NCBI GenBank assembly: GCA_947499305.1
Contig: CANMNN010000018.1
Coordinates: 1-64,000 of the forward strand
DNA length: 64,000 nt
Origin: an uncultured Arenicella sp.
Lineage (GTDB): Bacteria; Pseudomonadota; Gammaproteobacteria; Arenicellales; Arenicellaceae
Direction: 5' to 3'
The position numbers and the translations under genes were made by a program. The notes beneath the pieces were generated by a model, which saw nothing but the letters and a program-made list of their open reading frames with translations, was not told the origin of the DNA and searched no databases. Below, piece by piece: positions 7,704 to 17,357 of this stretch. Position 1 is the stretch's first letter. Each line of letters starts with the position of its first letter.

Positions 7704-8738
7704 CTATATATTTGCGATCAGGTTTACCAAATTCTCAGACCTCAGGTGAGTATATCTTTTTAACATCTGCATCGACTTATGGCCTGTTATCGATGCAACT
7801 TGTTGATCAGAAAGCCCCGCTTCAACTAGTCGACTCGTAGCTTCATGCCTGAGATCATGGAATCGCAAACCTTCGATCTCAGCGCGTCTCAACGTAGAGC
7901 TCCAAACACGGTTCACAGTGTATGGCTTTCTCGCGCCGTCTCTTCCTGGCTCACCATAAAACAGTAGACTCGTATCAATTGGACGAATTGGGTGCTCTAA
8001 AACAGTTTTAAAAGTTTCATACGCTTTATTGGATAAAGGCACTGTTCTAGTTTCACCATTTTTAGTATCAAGTAAGGTAACAGTGCGTTTTAACAGATTA
8101 ACGTTTTTCTTTTCCAGTTTAAGAATTTCGCCCTGGCGCATTGCTGTGGCTAAAGCGATGCGCACAATCCAGCCTAGAAAAGGATTACTATGCTCATCAC
8201 AGGCTTTCAAAAGCCTTTCTTCTTCGCCATCTTCTAGCCTACGATCACGCCCAGCGTCAGGAGTTGGTTTTCGAATACTTTGAACAGGATTATTAACAAT
8301 ACCCATTTGCCAATCTTTAATTGCTGTGCTGTATAGGTGGCCAAGTAGTGCAAGTTCTAGCCTAACGGTGCTTTTGCTTTTCCCTGACTTAAGCCTCTTA
8401 TCACGATATCGTGTAATCACATCTGGCGTTAGCGAAGCCAAACTATAACGGCCAAACTCAGCTATAAGTTGCTCTGCCCGATAAAGCTCAGCTCGCTGAG
8501 TGGACTCCTTCTTCCCTGGCGTAATCTCGCCAAGGTATCGACTCATTGCCGCCTTAATAGTTGTTTTCTCAGATTGACTTCGAGGAACATAAATTCCCCT
8601 TTTCAATTCATCTTCTGTAGTACGCGCCCAATCTTGAGCATCACGCTTAATACGAAACGTTTTTGTAACCGATGGCTTACCTTGTACTCGAATCTGAGCC
8701 TTCCAGGTGCCTGACTCAGTCTTGTATATAGTTGCGAT
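7704..8738 (-). CDS. int: Tyrosine-family site-specific integrase
   Basis: This enzyme integrates and excises the element by strand exchange at the tRNA. The C-terminal catalytic domain shows MRQGEIL (first catalytic Arg), FHDLRHEA (H-x-x-R box), TGHKS and YTH with the nucleophilic Tyr near the end. Reading upstream in frame of a TTG at 8606 gives 44 further residues (GTWKAQIRVQG, TKTFRIKRDAQDWAR) that match the usual Arm-type N-terminal domain of such integrases. No ATG, GTG or TTG exists in that extension before a stop. The best start is ATC at 8738, eight bases after AGAGAGG, giving 344 residues and an ATIYKT-type N-terminus. The TTG start would lose the Arm domain. Confidence 0.85.
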   Translation of the reverse strand: MATIYKTESGTWKAQIRVQGKPSVTKTFRIKRDAQDWARTTEDELKRGIYVPRSQSEKTTIKAAMSRYLGEITPGKKESTQRAELYRAEQLIAEFGRYSLASLTPDVITRYRDKRLKSGKSKSTVRLELALLGHLYSTAIKDWQMGIVNNPVQSIRKPTPDAGRDRRLEDGEEERLLKACDEHSNPFLGWIVRIALATAMRQGEILKLEKKNVNLLKRTVTLLDTKNGETRTVPLSNKAYETFKTVLEHPIRPIDTSLLFYGEPGRDGARKPYTVNRVWSSTLRRAEIEGLRFHDLRHEATSRLVEAGLSDQQVASITGHKSMQMLKRYTHLRSENLVNLIANI

Positions 8739-8859
8739 TTTGACTACCTCTCTGGATTAACTGCACTGATATTGCACCGAAGAGAGATTTCTGTCAAATT
8801 TCCGAAGATGGTCAAAAAGCCTTAAATCCCTTAAAGCTTTGATTTATATATATTTAAAA

Positions 8860-8936
8860 TGGTGGGCCCACCTGGACTCGAACCAGGGACCAATGGATTA
8901 TGAGTCCACTGCTCTAACCAACTGAGCTACAGGCCC
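8860..8936 (-). tRNA. tRNA-Ile2 (anticodon CAU, lysidine type)
   Basis: A full cloverleaf including an encoded CCA can be folded. The acceptor is GGGCCTG paired with TGGGCCC, the D stem is GCTC/GAGC, the anticodon loop is CTCATAA, and the T arm is CCTGG-TTCGAGT-CCAGG with discriminator A. The CAU anticodon could mean Met or Ile2. The acceptor pairs C4-G69 and C5-G68 are those known to be used by TilS on E. coli tRNA-Ile2, whereas elongator tRNA-Met has U4-A69 and A5-U68. This favours Ile2, in which C34 is modified to lysidine to read AUA. The 3' end borders the integrative element. Confidence 0.85.
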
Positions 8937-9115
8937 ACTTTTTAAAACCTGTATGAAGAAAGCACGAATGGCTTTCTTTAGCTGGAGCGCAATAATACAA
9001 AATTCGAGCGATTGTAGAAAGCCTTTTAAGCACTCTGAATGCACTGTTTTCGGCGCTTTAGGCTATTTATTCTGCGACAAGCTTTTGTGAGCTAAGAAAA
9101 ACGTGCGCAGCTCGC

Positions 9116-9121
9116 TATAAT
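9116..9121 (+). promoter_or_regulatory. -10 box before the DUF1080 gene
   Basis: A perfect TATAAT lies 32 bases before the ATG at 9154. No good -35 is seen at 16-18 bases spacing (TAAGAA). Its presence suggests the broken gene downstream was, or is, still transcribed. Confidence 0.4.
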
Positions 9122-9153
9122 TTGAGTATTCAACACCCAATTTGAGCTAAATC

Positions 9154-10011
9154 ATGCGACTCGTAAACGCTTTTTTCTTACTCCTCCTAGCCTCGATCAA
9201 TCCTGCATTTTCAGGTGAGCAACGCCTATTAGACTCGACGCTTTCTCAATGGGATGTCTATTTGAGCTATGCCCATTCACCTGATTACAACGGAGAGTTG
9301 CCCAAAGACCAGCAAGGCAATGATATTCAAGCCCTTGGCTTAAACCCCGCTGACGATCATGCGGTGTTCACCATGACGGGCGAGCAGTCATCTATTCTTA
9401 AAATAAGCGGTTAATATTATGGCGCCCTTACGACTAAACAAGAATTTGAAAACTATCGCTTAAGTCTTGAGGTTAAGTGGGGCCAAAAAATATGGCCCGC
9501 ACGTGAAGGTAAACTCAGAGACACCGGCATTTTGTATCACGCTATTGGCCCACACGGAGCCGAGTACTTTCGCAGCTGGATGCTCTCGCATGAATTCCAA
9601 ATCATGGAGGGGCACATGGGCGATTACTGGCAGCAAGCGAATGGTGCGATCGATGTTCGTGCTTATCAGCGCGAATACATTATGAGCCCTGTGGCCGACA
9701 CTCGTGCGAACTGGTTAAACGCAGGGGAAGGTGGTGAGGCGTTTGTGATGCGTTCTGCCAACCATGAAAGTATGCCCGGCGAATGGACTAAGTTAGAGCT
9801 CATTAGTGTCGGCAACAAGAACCTTCACATAGTTAATGGCGAAGTAGTGATGGTTCTGAAAAACCCCGGCTACGTTGACGAATCGGGCAAACGAAATATA
9901 GTCACTAAAGGTAAAATTCAACTACAAAGTGAGGCTAGCGAGGTGTACTTTCGAAATATTTTCATCGAGCAGCTTTCAGACATGCCAGAGGAGTACGCGG
10001 CGCTTTTCTGA
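9154..10011 (+). pseudogene. DUF1080 (3-keto-disaccharide hydrolase-type) secreted protein, interrupted by one in-frame stop
   Basis: The reading frame encodes a signal peptide (cut near FSG, residue 20) and a complete DUF1080 domain but contains TAA at 9412-9414. The frame continues uninterrupted to 10011, 285 codons in all, with family landmarks after the stop (FENYRLSLEVKWG, DTGILYHAIGP, EFQIMEGHMGDYW). Homologues usually have SGE-x-YG here, so the change is most simply GAA to TAA. Known: the domain is a concanavalin-like fold found in periplasmic enzymes acting on sugars. It may be a recent pseudogene, a sequencing error or readthrough. The tail is well preserved, which argues for a recent event. 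Confidence 0.8.
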
Positions 10012-10043
10012 GTAAATGAGATAGTCTCTTTTACTCATAAAAA

Positions 10044-10075
10044 AGGCTAACAGTGCAATACTGTTAGCCTTTTTA
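10044..10075. terminator. Bidirectional intrinsic terminator between DUF1080 gene and rpoD
   Basis: The stem AGGCTAACAG / CTGTTAGCCT has a 7-base loop, is preceded by an A-run and followed by TTTT, so it can end both the DUF1080 transcript and the convergent rpoD transcript. Confidence 0.85.
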
Positions 10076-10096
10076 AAACCGCACTGTAGAGCAGGT

Positions 10097-11923
10097 TTAG
10101 TTTTGCTCTAGGAAGCTCTTTAAATGCTCAGAGCGACTTGGATGACGCAGCTTACGAAGCGCTTTTGCTTCGATCTGACGAATACGCTCACGCGTCACAT
10201 CAAACTGCTTGCCAACTTCTTCTAGAGTGTGATCGGTGTTCATGCCGATACCGAAGCGCATGCGCAATACCTTCGCCTCTCTTGGCGTTAAGCTTTCGAG
10301 AATGTCAGTAGTTGCATTTAAAAGACCAGAGGTTGTTGCCGCGTCCATTGGCGCTTCAACGTTCTTATCTTCAATAAAGTCGCCCAAATTAGAGTCTTCA
10401 TCATCACCGATTGGCGTTTCCATTGAGATTGGTTCTTTAGCAATTTTGAGCACCTTACGAACCTTGTCTTCTGGCATTTCCATTTTCTCAGCAAGCTCTT
10501 CAGGCAAAGCTTCACGGCCTTTTTCTTGCAAGATCTGGCGGGAAATACGGTTCAATTTATTGATTGTCTCAATCATGTGTACCGGAATACGAATAGTCCT
10601 AGCTTGGTCGGCAATCGAGCGAGTAATCGCTTGGCGAATCCACCATGTTGCATACGTTGAGAACTTATAACCACGACGGTATTCAAACTTATCAACCGCT
10701 TTCATCAAGCCGATGTTGCCTTCTTGAATTAGGTCTAAGAACTGAAGGCCGCGATTGGTGTATTTCTTAGCGATTGAGATAACCAAACGCAAGTTCGCTT
10801 CAACCATCTCTTTTTTGGCGCGACGAGCCTTTGCTTCACCAATCGACATTCGGCGATTGATATCTTTAATTTCTTCTATCGGAATACCCAAAGCATCGAC
10901 AATGCGGCGCAGCTTAGCTTGCGACATCATGATCAAGGCTTCATTGAATTCGATCTCTTCTTTTTTCTTCGCGGCTTTTAGGAGCTTTTGATATAAGTCT
11001 TCATCGGTTTCTGAATTTACGAACATGTCGATAAAATCTTTACGCGATATACCGGCATCGCTTACGGCGATGTCCATAATGGCTTTCTCATGCCCACGAA
11101 CCGTCTCAACTTGAATTCGAATCATCTCCCAGAGTGATTCGATAATCTTTGGTACGAACTTGATTTCCATCAATCCAAGCACGAGCTCAGCTTGAATGTT
11201 GCGCGCTTGCTTGCTGTCAAAACCGTGGGTTTCTAAGGCTTTAGCGTGGCGGTTATGCAGTTTTTTCATGGCTTTAAAGCGCTCGATGGCTTCATCCATG
11301 TCTGGGCCAGTATCTACTGGCTTTTCTTCTTCCTCTTCTTCCTCATCATCATCTTTCTTTTGCGCAGCCGAACCAGATTGAACTGGATTCGGGTCAATCT
11401 CAGCATTTGGATCAATGAAAGCAACTAAAAGGTCGGTCAGACGCATTTCTTCGTCTTGAATGGCCTCGAAGTAATCAAGGATAGTTTGAATCGCAGAAGG
11501 GCAAGCCGCCATTGCTTCAGTAGACTGACGAATACCGTCTTCGATGCGTTGTGCGAGGTTAATTTCATCGGCGCGTGTCAGCAGATCAACCGTACCCATT
11601 TCTCGCATATACATACGTACCGGGTCGGTAGTACGACCAAACTCACTTTCTACCGCAGTAGCCAGTACCGCATCGGTATTGTCATCATCTTCTTCAGCTT
11701 CCTTATCAGATGCCGCTTTGTGCAACAAAGTGTCAGCATCAGGCACGGCGTCGAACACATCGATGCCCATGTCGTTAATCATGTTGACCACTGATTCAAT
11801 TTGATCAGTGTCATTCATGTCTTCGGGAAGATGGTCGTTAATCTCGCGATAGGTCAAAAAGCCTTGCTCTTTACCTTTTAAGATTAAACGTTTTAATTCG
11901 GTTTTTTTGCTACTCGAATCCAT
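10097..11923 (-). CDS. rpoD: RNA polymerase primary sigma factor RpoD (sigma-70)
   Basis: The housekeeping sigma factor directs RNA polymerase to -10/-35 promoters. The 608-residue protein shows region 1.1 at the N-terminus, an acidic linker near 190-205 (a run of D and E), and region 2 at about 378-450 with [16 protein letters not shown] and [10 protein letters not shown] for -10 recognition and melting. Region 4 at about 543-605 has the [23 protein letters not shown]. Length and order match gammaproteobacterial RpoD. It follows dnaG on the same strand after a 275-base gap, as in the macromolecular synthesis operon. A bidirectional terminator follows. Confidence 0.98.
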   Translation of the reverse strand: MDSSSKKTELKRLILKGKEQGFLTYREINDHLPEDMNDTDQIESVVNMINDMGIDVFDAVPDADTLLHKAASDKEAEEDDDNTDAVLATAVESEFGRTTDPVRMYMREMGTVDLLTRADEINLAQRIEDGIRQSTEAMAACPSAIQTILDYFEAIQDEEMRLTDLLVAFIDPNAEIDPNPVQSGSAAQKKDDDEEEEEEEKPVDTGPDMDEAIERFKAMKKLHNRHAKALETHGFDSKQARNIQAELVLGLMEIKFVPKIIESLWEMIRIQVETVRGHEKAIMDIAVSDAGISRKDFIDMFVNSETDEDLYQKLLKAAKKKEEIEFNEALIMMSQAKLRRIVDALGIPIEEIKDINRRMSIGEAKARRAKKEMVEANLRLVISIAKKYTNRGLQFLDLIQEGNIGLMKAVDKFEYRRGYKFSTYATWWIRQAITRSIADQARTIRIPVHMIETINKLNRISRQILQEKGREALPEELAEKMEMPEDKVRKVLKIAKEPISMETPIGDDEDSNLGDFIEDKNVEAPMDAATTSGLLNATTDILESLTPREAKVLRMRFGIGMNTDHTLEEVGKQFDVTRERIRQIEAKALRKLRHPSRSEHLKSFLEQN

Positions 11924-12038
11924 TAATTGGACCTCACACTGAAGCGCCTAGAAATTGAGGCACCGTTTTTGGAACACGGACACAACCTCTAAGCGAATAT
12001 TTGCTAATTCGCGGAAGAATTTTTACAACGGGATAACG

Positions 12039-12060
12039 CTCAATTTTATAACAAATTGAG
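12039..12060. promoter_or_regulatory. Inverted repeat in the dnaG-rpoD gap
   Basis: The arms CTCAATTT and AAATTGAG are separated by six bases within the 275-base gap. Read on the minus strand the centre includes TTATAAA, a possible -10 for an internal rpoD promoter, without a clear -35. E. coli has extra promoters for rpoD inside dnaG and upstream, so an internal promoter is plausible. No gene is visible elsewhere in the gap. Confidence 0.35.
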
Positions 12061-12198
12061 AATGAATTCGCGCTTTTTCCGCTTAATTTATTGCTTTTGG
12101 GACTATTAGATAGGGCTTAGTGGCAGATATTTCAACAAATTAACGGCTTTTGTTAAGCTTTTTTCACTCAGATCGAGAAGCAGTAGTATTTTGAGTGC

Positions 12199-14097
12199 CT
12201 ACTGAGGCTCGTTAGTTTGTTGATAACTAGCCCTGATATAGGCTGCCAAAGCCTCTTTTCTAGCGAGCTCTTGCTCATTCAATTGCGTAACTACAGAGCG
12301 TTTTGTAAGCACATCAAGTTCTTGCATCGCCTTGGCCACTTCGGCCGCATTATAGTCTTCAATAATCTTTGCCACCGAGGCGCGAATCAACGCCACTGCA
12401 TCGTCGTCTTCAAGCGAATCAAGGTTATTGTGCTCATGATTGGCTAGCTTCGCCAAGGTTGTTGCAAACGACCGATCACGATAGCGTTCTAGCAGTGTTG
12501 CTGTCGACATATCTGAGTTGTTTTCACATGCCACACGGAGCTCATGCACCATACCAATACCTCTAACCTGCTCATCTGTAATCGCACCAAGGACCGCAAA
12601 CTCAGCGTGGTGTTGAGGGTACTGCAGAATTAACGATACGGCTCGGCGCACTGGCGTGATGTAAGCTTCTCTTGGCGCTTGCTGAACTTGCTTCTTCTTG
12701 CCGTAGCGGCCTCCCTGAAAATTACCTCTCGAGCCAGTCGTGTTAGACCAATTCGACGCAGAATTTTGCTCGGCACTATTTTGAACGGGCGGTTTTATTC
12801 CAAGTAAATCGTGGGCGCTCACCTGTGTTACGACCGAAAGTCGCTCTAGCACTAGCTTTTTTAATACACCGTTTGGCATTTTTTCAATCAACGGCTTGGC
12901 TAGCTTGCTCAATTTAGCTCGCCCGTCTAAACGGTTGATATCGGCCTGTTGGGTAAGCGTATCGATTAAAAAATCGGGCAATGGTGTCGCATCTTTAATC
13001 AATTTCTCAAAACCCTCTTTGCCCACTTGTTTAACCATGGTGTCTGGATCTTCACCATCAGGTAAAAACAAAAAGCTTACTTGAAAGCCGTCTTGCAAAG
13101 TAGGCAAACACGTTTCTAAGGCCTTCCATCCTGCGTCCCGACCGGCACGATCACCGTCGAAACTAAACGTAATATTGGGCGTGTGGCGAAATAAGCGCTG
13201 CAAATGCATCGGTGTCGTCGCTGTACCCAATGTTGCTACAGCGTTATTGATACCCTCTTGAGCGAGGGCGACCACATCCATATAACCCTCAACAACCAAT
13301 ACTCCATCAGCTTCTTTAATGCCGCCTCGTGCACCATATAAACCGTACAACTCGGAACCTTTATGAAAAATGGGTGTTTCAGGCGAGTTTAAATATTTAG
13401 GGTTCCCTGGCTGGTCAGACTTCGCCAGAACTCGACCTCCAAAGCCAACAACACGGCCTCGATGGTCGTGGATTGGGAACATTATTCGATGGCGAAAGCG
13501 ATCATAGGTCCGCTTCTTCTCATTTTGAGTCAGCATACCGGTATCGAGCAGGGCTTTTTGAGCTGGGGCGGTGGCACCCAGGCTCGACATCAAGTTATCC
13601 CAGCCTTCAGGTGCAAAGCCCATTCCAAAACGTTTTGCGATGTCGCCGCTGAGGCCGCGTTTTTGCAGGTAGTCAATTGCCTCTTGCTTGGAGGTATGCT
13701 GACGTAGTTGAGTTTGGTAAAACTCATTCACTTCATTCATCAATTGATAGAGATCAATGCCCTGTGACACGGTTTTCTTTGGCGTAAAGCCTTGAGACTC
13801 CTCCGGTATCTCCATACCCGCGCTGGAGGCTAGCTTTTCGATCGCCTCCCGAAATTCCATGTGATCATAATCCATTAAGAAGCTGATCGCTGTACCGTTC
13901 ACACCGCAGCCGAAGCAATGGTAGAACTGCTTAGAAGGCGACACCGTAAAGGAAGGTGTTTTCTCTCCATGAAACGGGCAACAAGCCTTATAGTTCGCCC
14001 CTGCTTTTTTAAGCGGCACATAGCCATCAATCAAATCAACAATGTCGATACGATTCAAAAGTTGGTCAATAAAGTGTTGGGGAATTCTGCCAGCCAT
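12199..14097 (-). CDS. dnaG: DNA primase DnaG
   Basis: The enzyme makes RNA primers at the replication fork. The zinc-binding domain is at about 38-64 (CPFH, then CFGC). The TOPRIM catalytic region is at about 265-345 (VVEGYMDVVALA, then FDGDRAGRDA with acidic metal ligands). A Gln/Asn-rich linker follows around 430-470, then a helical C-terminal DnaB-binding domain. The length of 632 residues is usual for the group. It lies upstream of rpoD on the same strand. Its usual upstream neighbours, rpsU and yqeY, are 14 kb away in this genome. The start MAGRIPQHFID is the standard one. Confidence 0.97.
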   Translation of the reverse strand: MAGRIPQHFIDQLLNRIDIVDLIDGYVPLKKAGANYKACCPFHGEKTPSFTVSPSKQFYHCFGCGVNGTAISFLMDYDHMEFREAIEKLASSAGMEIPEESQGFTPKKTVSQGIDLYQLMNEVNEFYQTQLRQHTSKQEAIDYLQKRGLSGDIAKRFGMGFAPEGWDNLMSSLGATAPAQKALLDTGMLTQNEKKRTYDRFRHRIMFPIHDHRGRVVGFGGRVLAKSDQPGNPKYLNSPETPIFHKGSELYGLYGARGGIKEADGVLVVEGYMDVVALAQEGINNAVATLGTATTPMHLQRLFRHTPNITFSFDGDRAGRDAGWKALETCLPTLQDGFQVSFLFLPDGEDPDTMVKQVGKEGFEKLIKDATPLPDFLIDTLTQQADINRLDGRAKLSKLAKPLIEKMPNGVLKKLVLERLSVVTQVSAHDLLGIKPPVQNSAEQNSASNWSNTTGSRGNFQGGRYGKKKQVQQAPREAYITPVRRAVSLILQYPQHHAEFAVLGAITDEQVRGIGMVHELRVACENNSDMSTATLLERYRDRSFATTLAKLANHEHNNLDSLEDDDAVALIRASVAKIIEDYNAAEVAKAMQELDVLTKRSVVTQLNEQELARKEALAAYIRASYQQTNEPQ

Positions 14098-14140
14098 TAC
14101 GCTATTCTAACGATTCATCCGACTTTTCGCTTCGCTATTT

Positions 14141-14698
14141 ATGAAACAAAATATTCACTTTTTCGCACTGCTAATCGGCGTGCTCTTAAGCGCAAACAGC
14201 CATGCAGAATCACAAGACAAGGCCGAGCCACAAACCATAGCCGCGATACAAACAAAGGTGAAACGCTATCCATTGCCAAACAATAGTACGTTTCCGATAG
14301 CGCGCGCCGTAGAGGTAGTCGCTGGCACTAATCTGGTGTATCACAGCGGCAACGTACCCAGCGCCGCCGACCCATCTCAAAAAAAGGGCAGCCGTGCCTA
14401 TTTTGGTGACACCGAAACTCAAGCGCATAGTGTCTTTAAAAAGCTTGAAACCTCATTAAATGATATGGACTTGGGCTTTAAGGACGTAATCAAAATGACG
14501 GTATTTATTGTTGGCGACCCTGCCAAAGAAGGCAAAATGGATTTCGACGGTTTTATGAAAGCCTACACCCAGTACTTTGGTACGCAAGAACAACCAAACC
14601 TACCCGCGCGATCAGCCATACAAATCGCAGGCCTTGCTGGCGGGCCTGGCATGTTGATCGAAATCGAATTGGTAGCGGCTAGACCTCAGGCTAATTAA
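14141..14698 (+). CDS. Periplasmic RidA/YjgF-family protein
   Basis: The 185-residue protein has a Sec signal (cut after SHAE near residue 23), then a RidA-type fold from about 50. Family landmarks include VYHSGNVP, ETQAHSVFKKLETSL, DVIKMTVFI and LPARSAIQIAGLAGGPGMLIEIELVA. Known: cytosolic RidA deaminates reactive enamines and imines. The secreted subgroup has no settled role. The arginine usually binding the substrate carboxylate appears present in the PARSA segment. It is divergent from dnaG with 43 bases between starts, so it probably has its own promoter there. Confidence 0.85.
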   Translation: MKQNIHFFALLIGVLLSANSHAESQDKAEPQTIAAIQTKVKRYPLPNNSTFPIARAVEVVAGTNLVYHSGNVPSAADPSQKKGSRAYFGDTETQAHSVFKKLETSLNDMDLGFKDVIKMTVFIVGDPAKEGKMDFDGFMKAYTQYFGTQEQPNLPARSAIQIAGLAGGPGMLIEIELVAARPQAN

Positions 14699-14716
14699 AG
14701 CCCCCATACCGATCTC

Positions 14717-14754
14717 GCTTAGTGTTTTACTAAATTTCTAGTTAAGCACTAAGC
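14717..14754. repeat. Inverted repeat upstream of the M1 peptidase gene
   Basis: The arms GCTTAGTG and CACTAAGC are separated by 22 bases in the 208-base gap between the RidA-like and M1 peptidase genes. A smaller stem CTTGC-TAGT-GCAAG follows near 14783. Neither has a T-run. They could be a weak terminator or a leader structure. Confidence 0.3.
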
Positions 14755-14906
14755 TAGGCGAAATTAGTTGAAATAGAGCCTTGCTAGTGCAAGACTCTAG
14801 ACAAGACTGCGTGACACCCCACGAATTGTCGCTTCTTAAGCGTTCCTCTTGAATTATAAGCAAGCAACAATGCTTCGCAGTGACACTAACCAAGCCTTAC
14901 ACGCCC

Positions 14907-17357
14907 ATGAATCGATTTTTTCTTGGCTTAATAGCCTATTCCCTCGCAAGTTCCGCTTCACACGCCGTCTCCGTTGTTCAAACTAAGGGAGACTTTGTAG
15001 ATAAGTTTCGACAACTTGAAGAAGTATTGCCTACTCCCAACGACTACCGCAACGCCGCTGGCGAACCGGGTAAAGAGTATTGGCAGCAACAAGTCGACTA
15101 TAAAATTGAAGTCACGCTGGACGAAAAAAAGCGCCGCCTATCAGCATCGCAAGCGGTAACCTACATCAATAACTCGCCCTATCGTTTGAAATATCTTTGG
15201 GTGCAGCTTGAGCAAGACCGCTTCAAGCCTGATTCAGTTGCCGAGCGCTCAGCGCCATTTGGTGATTCCTCTCGCCGTGGCTTTAAAACTGAGTTGCCAA
15301 AGGGCGATAAGCCAGCTCGACTAAGCATGGCGGAATTACGCCGAAATCAATTTTACGATGATGTGGAAATTGGCTACACCTTAACCGACACCGTAGATGC
15401 TAACGGTGAGCCGCTCGACTACATTATTAATGGCGCGCAGATGCGCATTGATTTGCCAACCGCAATTGAAAGCGGCGAGAGCTTTGAGTATAGCCTTAAC
15501 TACGCGTACAACATTTTAGAAGAGAACGCCGTTGTGGCGCGCTCAGGGTATGAGCATTTCCCGGATGACGCTCGAAAAGGCGGCAACGATATATTCTTGC
15601 TCGCGCAATGGTTTCCTCGAGTGGCGGCTTACTCAGACTACGAAGCTTGGCATAATAAAGAGTTTCTAGGTCGGGGCGAATTTACCTTAGAGTTTGGCAA
15701 TTATGATGTGAAAATCACCGTACCCGCCGATCACATTGTTGCGTCAACTGGCAGCCTACAAAACCCAGATGATGTACTTACGGCAACTCAACGCCAACGA
15801 TTAAAGAAAGCCGAAGACAGCAAGCGCCCGGTGTTTGTTGTCACCGCCGAAGAAGCATTGGCCAATGAAGCACAAGGCACCAGCGATAATAAGACCTGGC
15901 ATTTCACCGCCGAAAATGTGCGTGACTTTGCTTGGTCTTCGTCGCGTAAATTCATGTGGGACGCAAAAGGCTATAAGCAACCTGGCGCTGACCAAGAATT
16001 GGTTATGGCTATGTCTTACTTTCCGAAAGAAGGCGGAGAACTTTGGCGCAAGTACTCTACCGAATCGGTAATTCACGCGATGGACGTATATTCGCGCTAC
16101 ACCTTTGATTATCCATATCCTGTATCGATCAGCGTCAACGGCCCAGTTGGCGGTATGGAATACCCGATGATTACCTTTAATGGCCCTCGCACTAAACTCA
16201 ACAAAGATAAGTCTCGCACCTATACTTTGGCCGAAAAACGCTTCTTGTTGGGCGTGGTAATTCACGAAGTAGGGCACAATTACTTCCCTATGATTGTCAA
16301 CTCAGACGAGCGCCAATGGACTTGGATGGACGAAGGCTTAAACAGCTTTTTGGATGGTGTTGCGGGTCGCGAGTGGGACCCTGACATCCCTTGGGGTGTA
16401 GAACCACGTGATATCGTTGCGTATATGAAGTCAGATGTGCAAGTGCCGATTATGACTCAGTCTGACAGCGTGCTGCGCCTTGGACCAAATGCCTATACCA
16501 AGCCTGCGGCCGCTCTAAATATTTTACGCGAAGTGATTTTAGGCCGAGAGCTCTTCGATTTTGCCTTTCAAGAGTATTCGACTCGCTGGGAAGACAAGCG
16601 ACCAACGCCCTCAGATTTCTTCCGCACCATGGAAGAAGCATCAGGAGTTGACTTAGATTGGTTCTGGCATGGCTGGTTTTACACTACAGACCATGTTGAT
16701 ATCTCAATCGATAAAGTCTACAAAATGCAGCTCGACACTTTGAACCCTGATATCGATTCGAAGCGCCGGCGAGCTGAAGAAGCCCGTGAACCTAAGCCAT
16801 TGTTCGAGCAACGAAACGAAGCCGAAGGACGTAAACTATGGATCGACCTGAATAAAGACATCACTGATTTCTACGACGAGCACGACCGCTTCACACCGAC
16901 CAATAAAGAACGCAATAAGTATCGCCAGATGCTTGAAGACTTAGACCCTCGTGAGCGCGAAGCGCTGGAACGCGCAGTTAAAGAAGACAAAAATTACTAC
17001 GTAATGAGCTTCTCGAATAAGGGCGGCTTAGTGATGCCAATTCTATTGCAGTTGACTTATACCAACGGTAAGAAAGAAGAGCTTGTATTACCAGCTGAAA
17101 TTTGGCGCCGCACACCAAAACAAGTGAGTAAACTCTTGATCACTGATAAAGGTAAAAAGCTTGAGTCGGTTATAGTCGATGCCAACTGGGAAACCGCCGA
17201 TGTTGATGTAGAGAATAACCACTACCCTCGACGCTTTATTCCGTCGCGCATAGAAGCATTCAAGAAAGCCAAAAGCAAGAAACCTGTAGGTCGCGACATC
17301 ATGCAAGACATTAAGACCAAGCTCAAAGAACCTAAGAAAAAAGAACACCGCAAGTAA
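14907..17357 (+). CDS. M1-family (aminopeptidase N-type) zinc metallopeptidase, secreted
   Basis: I chose ATG 14907 because it starts a clean Sec signal (MNRFFLGLIAYSLA, cut near SHA). A GTG at 14880 would add nine residues before it. The 816-residue protein has the exopeptidase-type motif GGMEYP near 415 and the zinc site HEVGH at about 453-457, followed 18 residues later by Glu in WMDEG. Known: M1 enzymes remove N-terminal amino acids or act on peptides. The C-terminal 250 residues are highly charged. It is followed by the DUF6702 gene with a TAATG overlap, so the two are probably made together at the cell surface or periplasm. Confidence 0.93.
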   Translation: MNRFFLGLIAYSLASSASHAVSVVQTKGDFVDKFRQLEEVLPTPNDYRNAAGEPGKEYWQQQVDYKIEVTLDEKKRRLSASQAVTYINNSPYRLKYLWVQLEQDRFKPDSVAERSAPFGDSSRRGFKTELPKGDKPARLSMAELRRNQFYDDVEIGYTLTDTVDANGEPLDYIINGAQMRIDLPTAIESGESFEYSLNYAYNILEENAVVARSGYEHFPDDARKGGNDIFLLAQWFPRVAAYSDYEAWHNKEFLGRGEFTLEFGNYDVKITVPADHIVASTGSLQNPDDVLTATQRQRLKKAEDSKRPVFVVTAEEALANEAQGTSDNKTWHFTAENVRDFAWSSSRKFMWDAKGYKQPGADQELVMAMSYFPKEGGELWRKYSTESVIHAMDVYSRYTFDYPYPVSISVNGPVGGMEYPMITFNGPRTKLNKDKSRTYTLAEKRFLLGVVIHEVGHNYFPMIVNSDERQWTWMDEGLNSFLDGVAGREWDPDIPWGVEPRDIVAYMKSDVQVPIMTQSDSVLRLGPNAYTKPAAALNILREVILGRELFDFAFQEYSTRWEDKRPTPSDFFRTMEEASGVDLDWFWHGWFYTTDHVDISIDKVYKMQLDTLNPDIDSKRRRAEEAREPKPLFEQRNEAEGRKLWIDLNKDITDFYDEHDRFTPTNKERNKYRQMLEDLDPREREALERAVKEDKNYYVMSFSNKGGLVMPILLQLTYTNGKKEELVLPAEIWRRTPKQVSKLLITDKGKKLESVIVDANWETADVDVENNHYPRRFIPSRIEAFKKAKSKKPVGRDIMQDIKTKLKEPKKKEHRK

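Larger units (their letters stand above)
1..8859. mobile_element. Right part of a tRNA-Ile2-associated integrative element
   Basis: Seen: a tyrosine integrase gene lies directly beyond the 3' end of a tRNA gene, and next to it is a plasmid-like operon with ParA, replication and small DNA-binding proteins. The genes are visibly richer in A+T than the core genes to the right. Known: tyrosine integrases commonly recombine into the 3' end of tRNA genes and lie next to the attachment site. Inferred: the right boundary is the tRNA 3' end near 8860. I found no second copy of the tRNA 3' end leftward to position 1, so the left end is probably outside the window. No relaxase or conjugation genes are visible, so self-transfer cannot be claimed. 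Confidence 0.75.

Noticed and set aside
1-8859. Prophage
   Set aside because: No capsid, terminase, tail or lysis genes are visible. The partition and replication genes fit an integrative element better.
8860-8936. tRNA-Met (elongator) as identity of the CAU tRNA
   Set aside because: The acceptor has C4-G69 and C5-G68, as in tRNA-Ile2, whereas elongator tRNA-Met has U4-A69 and A5-U68 in E. coli. Ile2 is preferred but not proved.
10236-11804. Several plus-strand reading frames over rpoD
   Set aside because: They are shadows in the complement of a clearly conserved gene, with no independent motifs.
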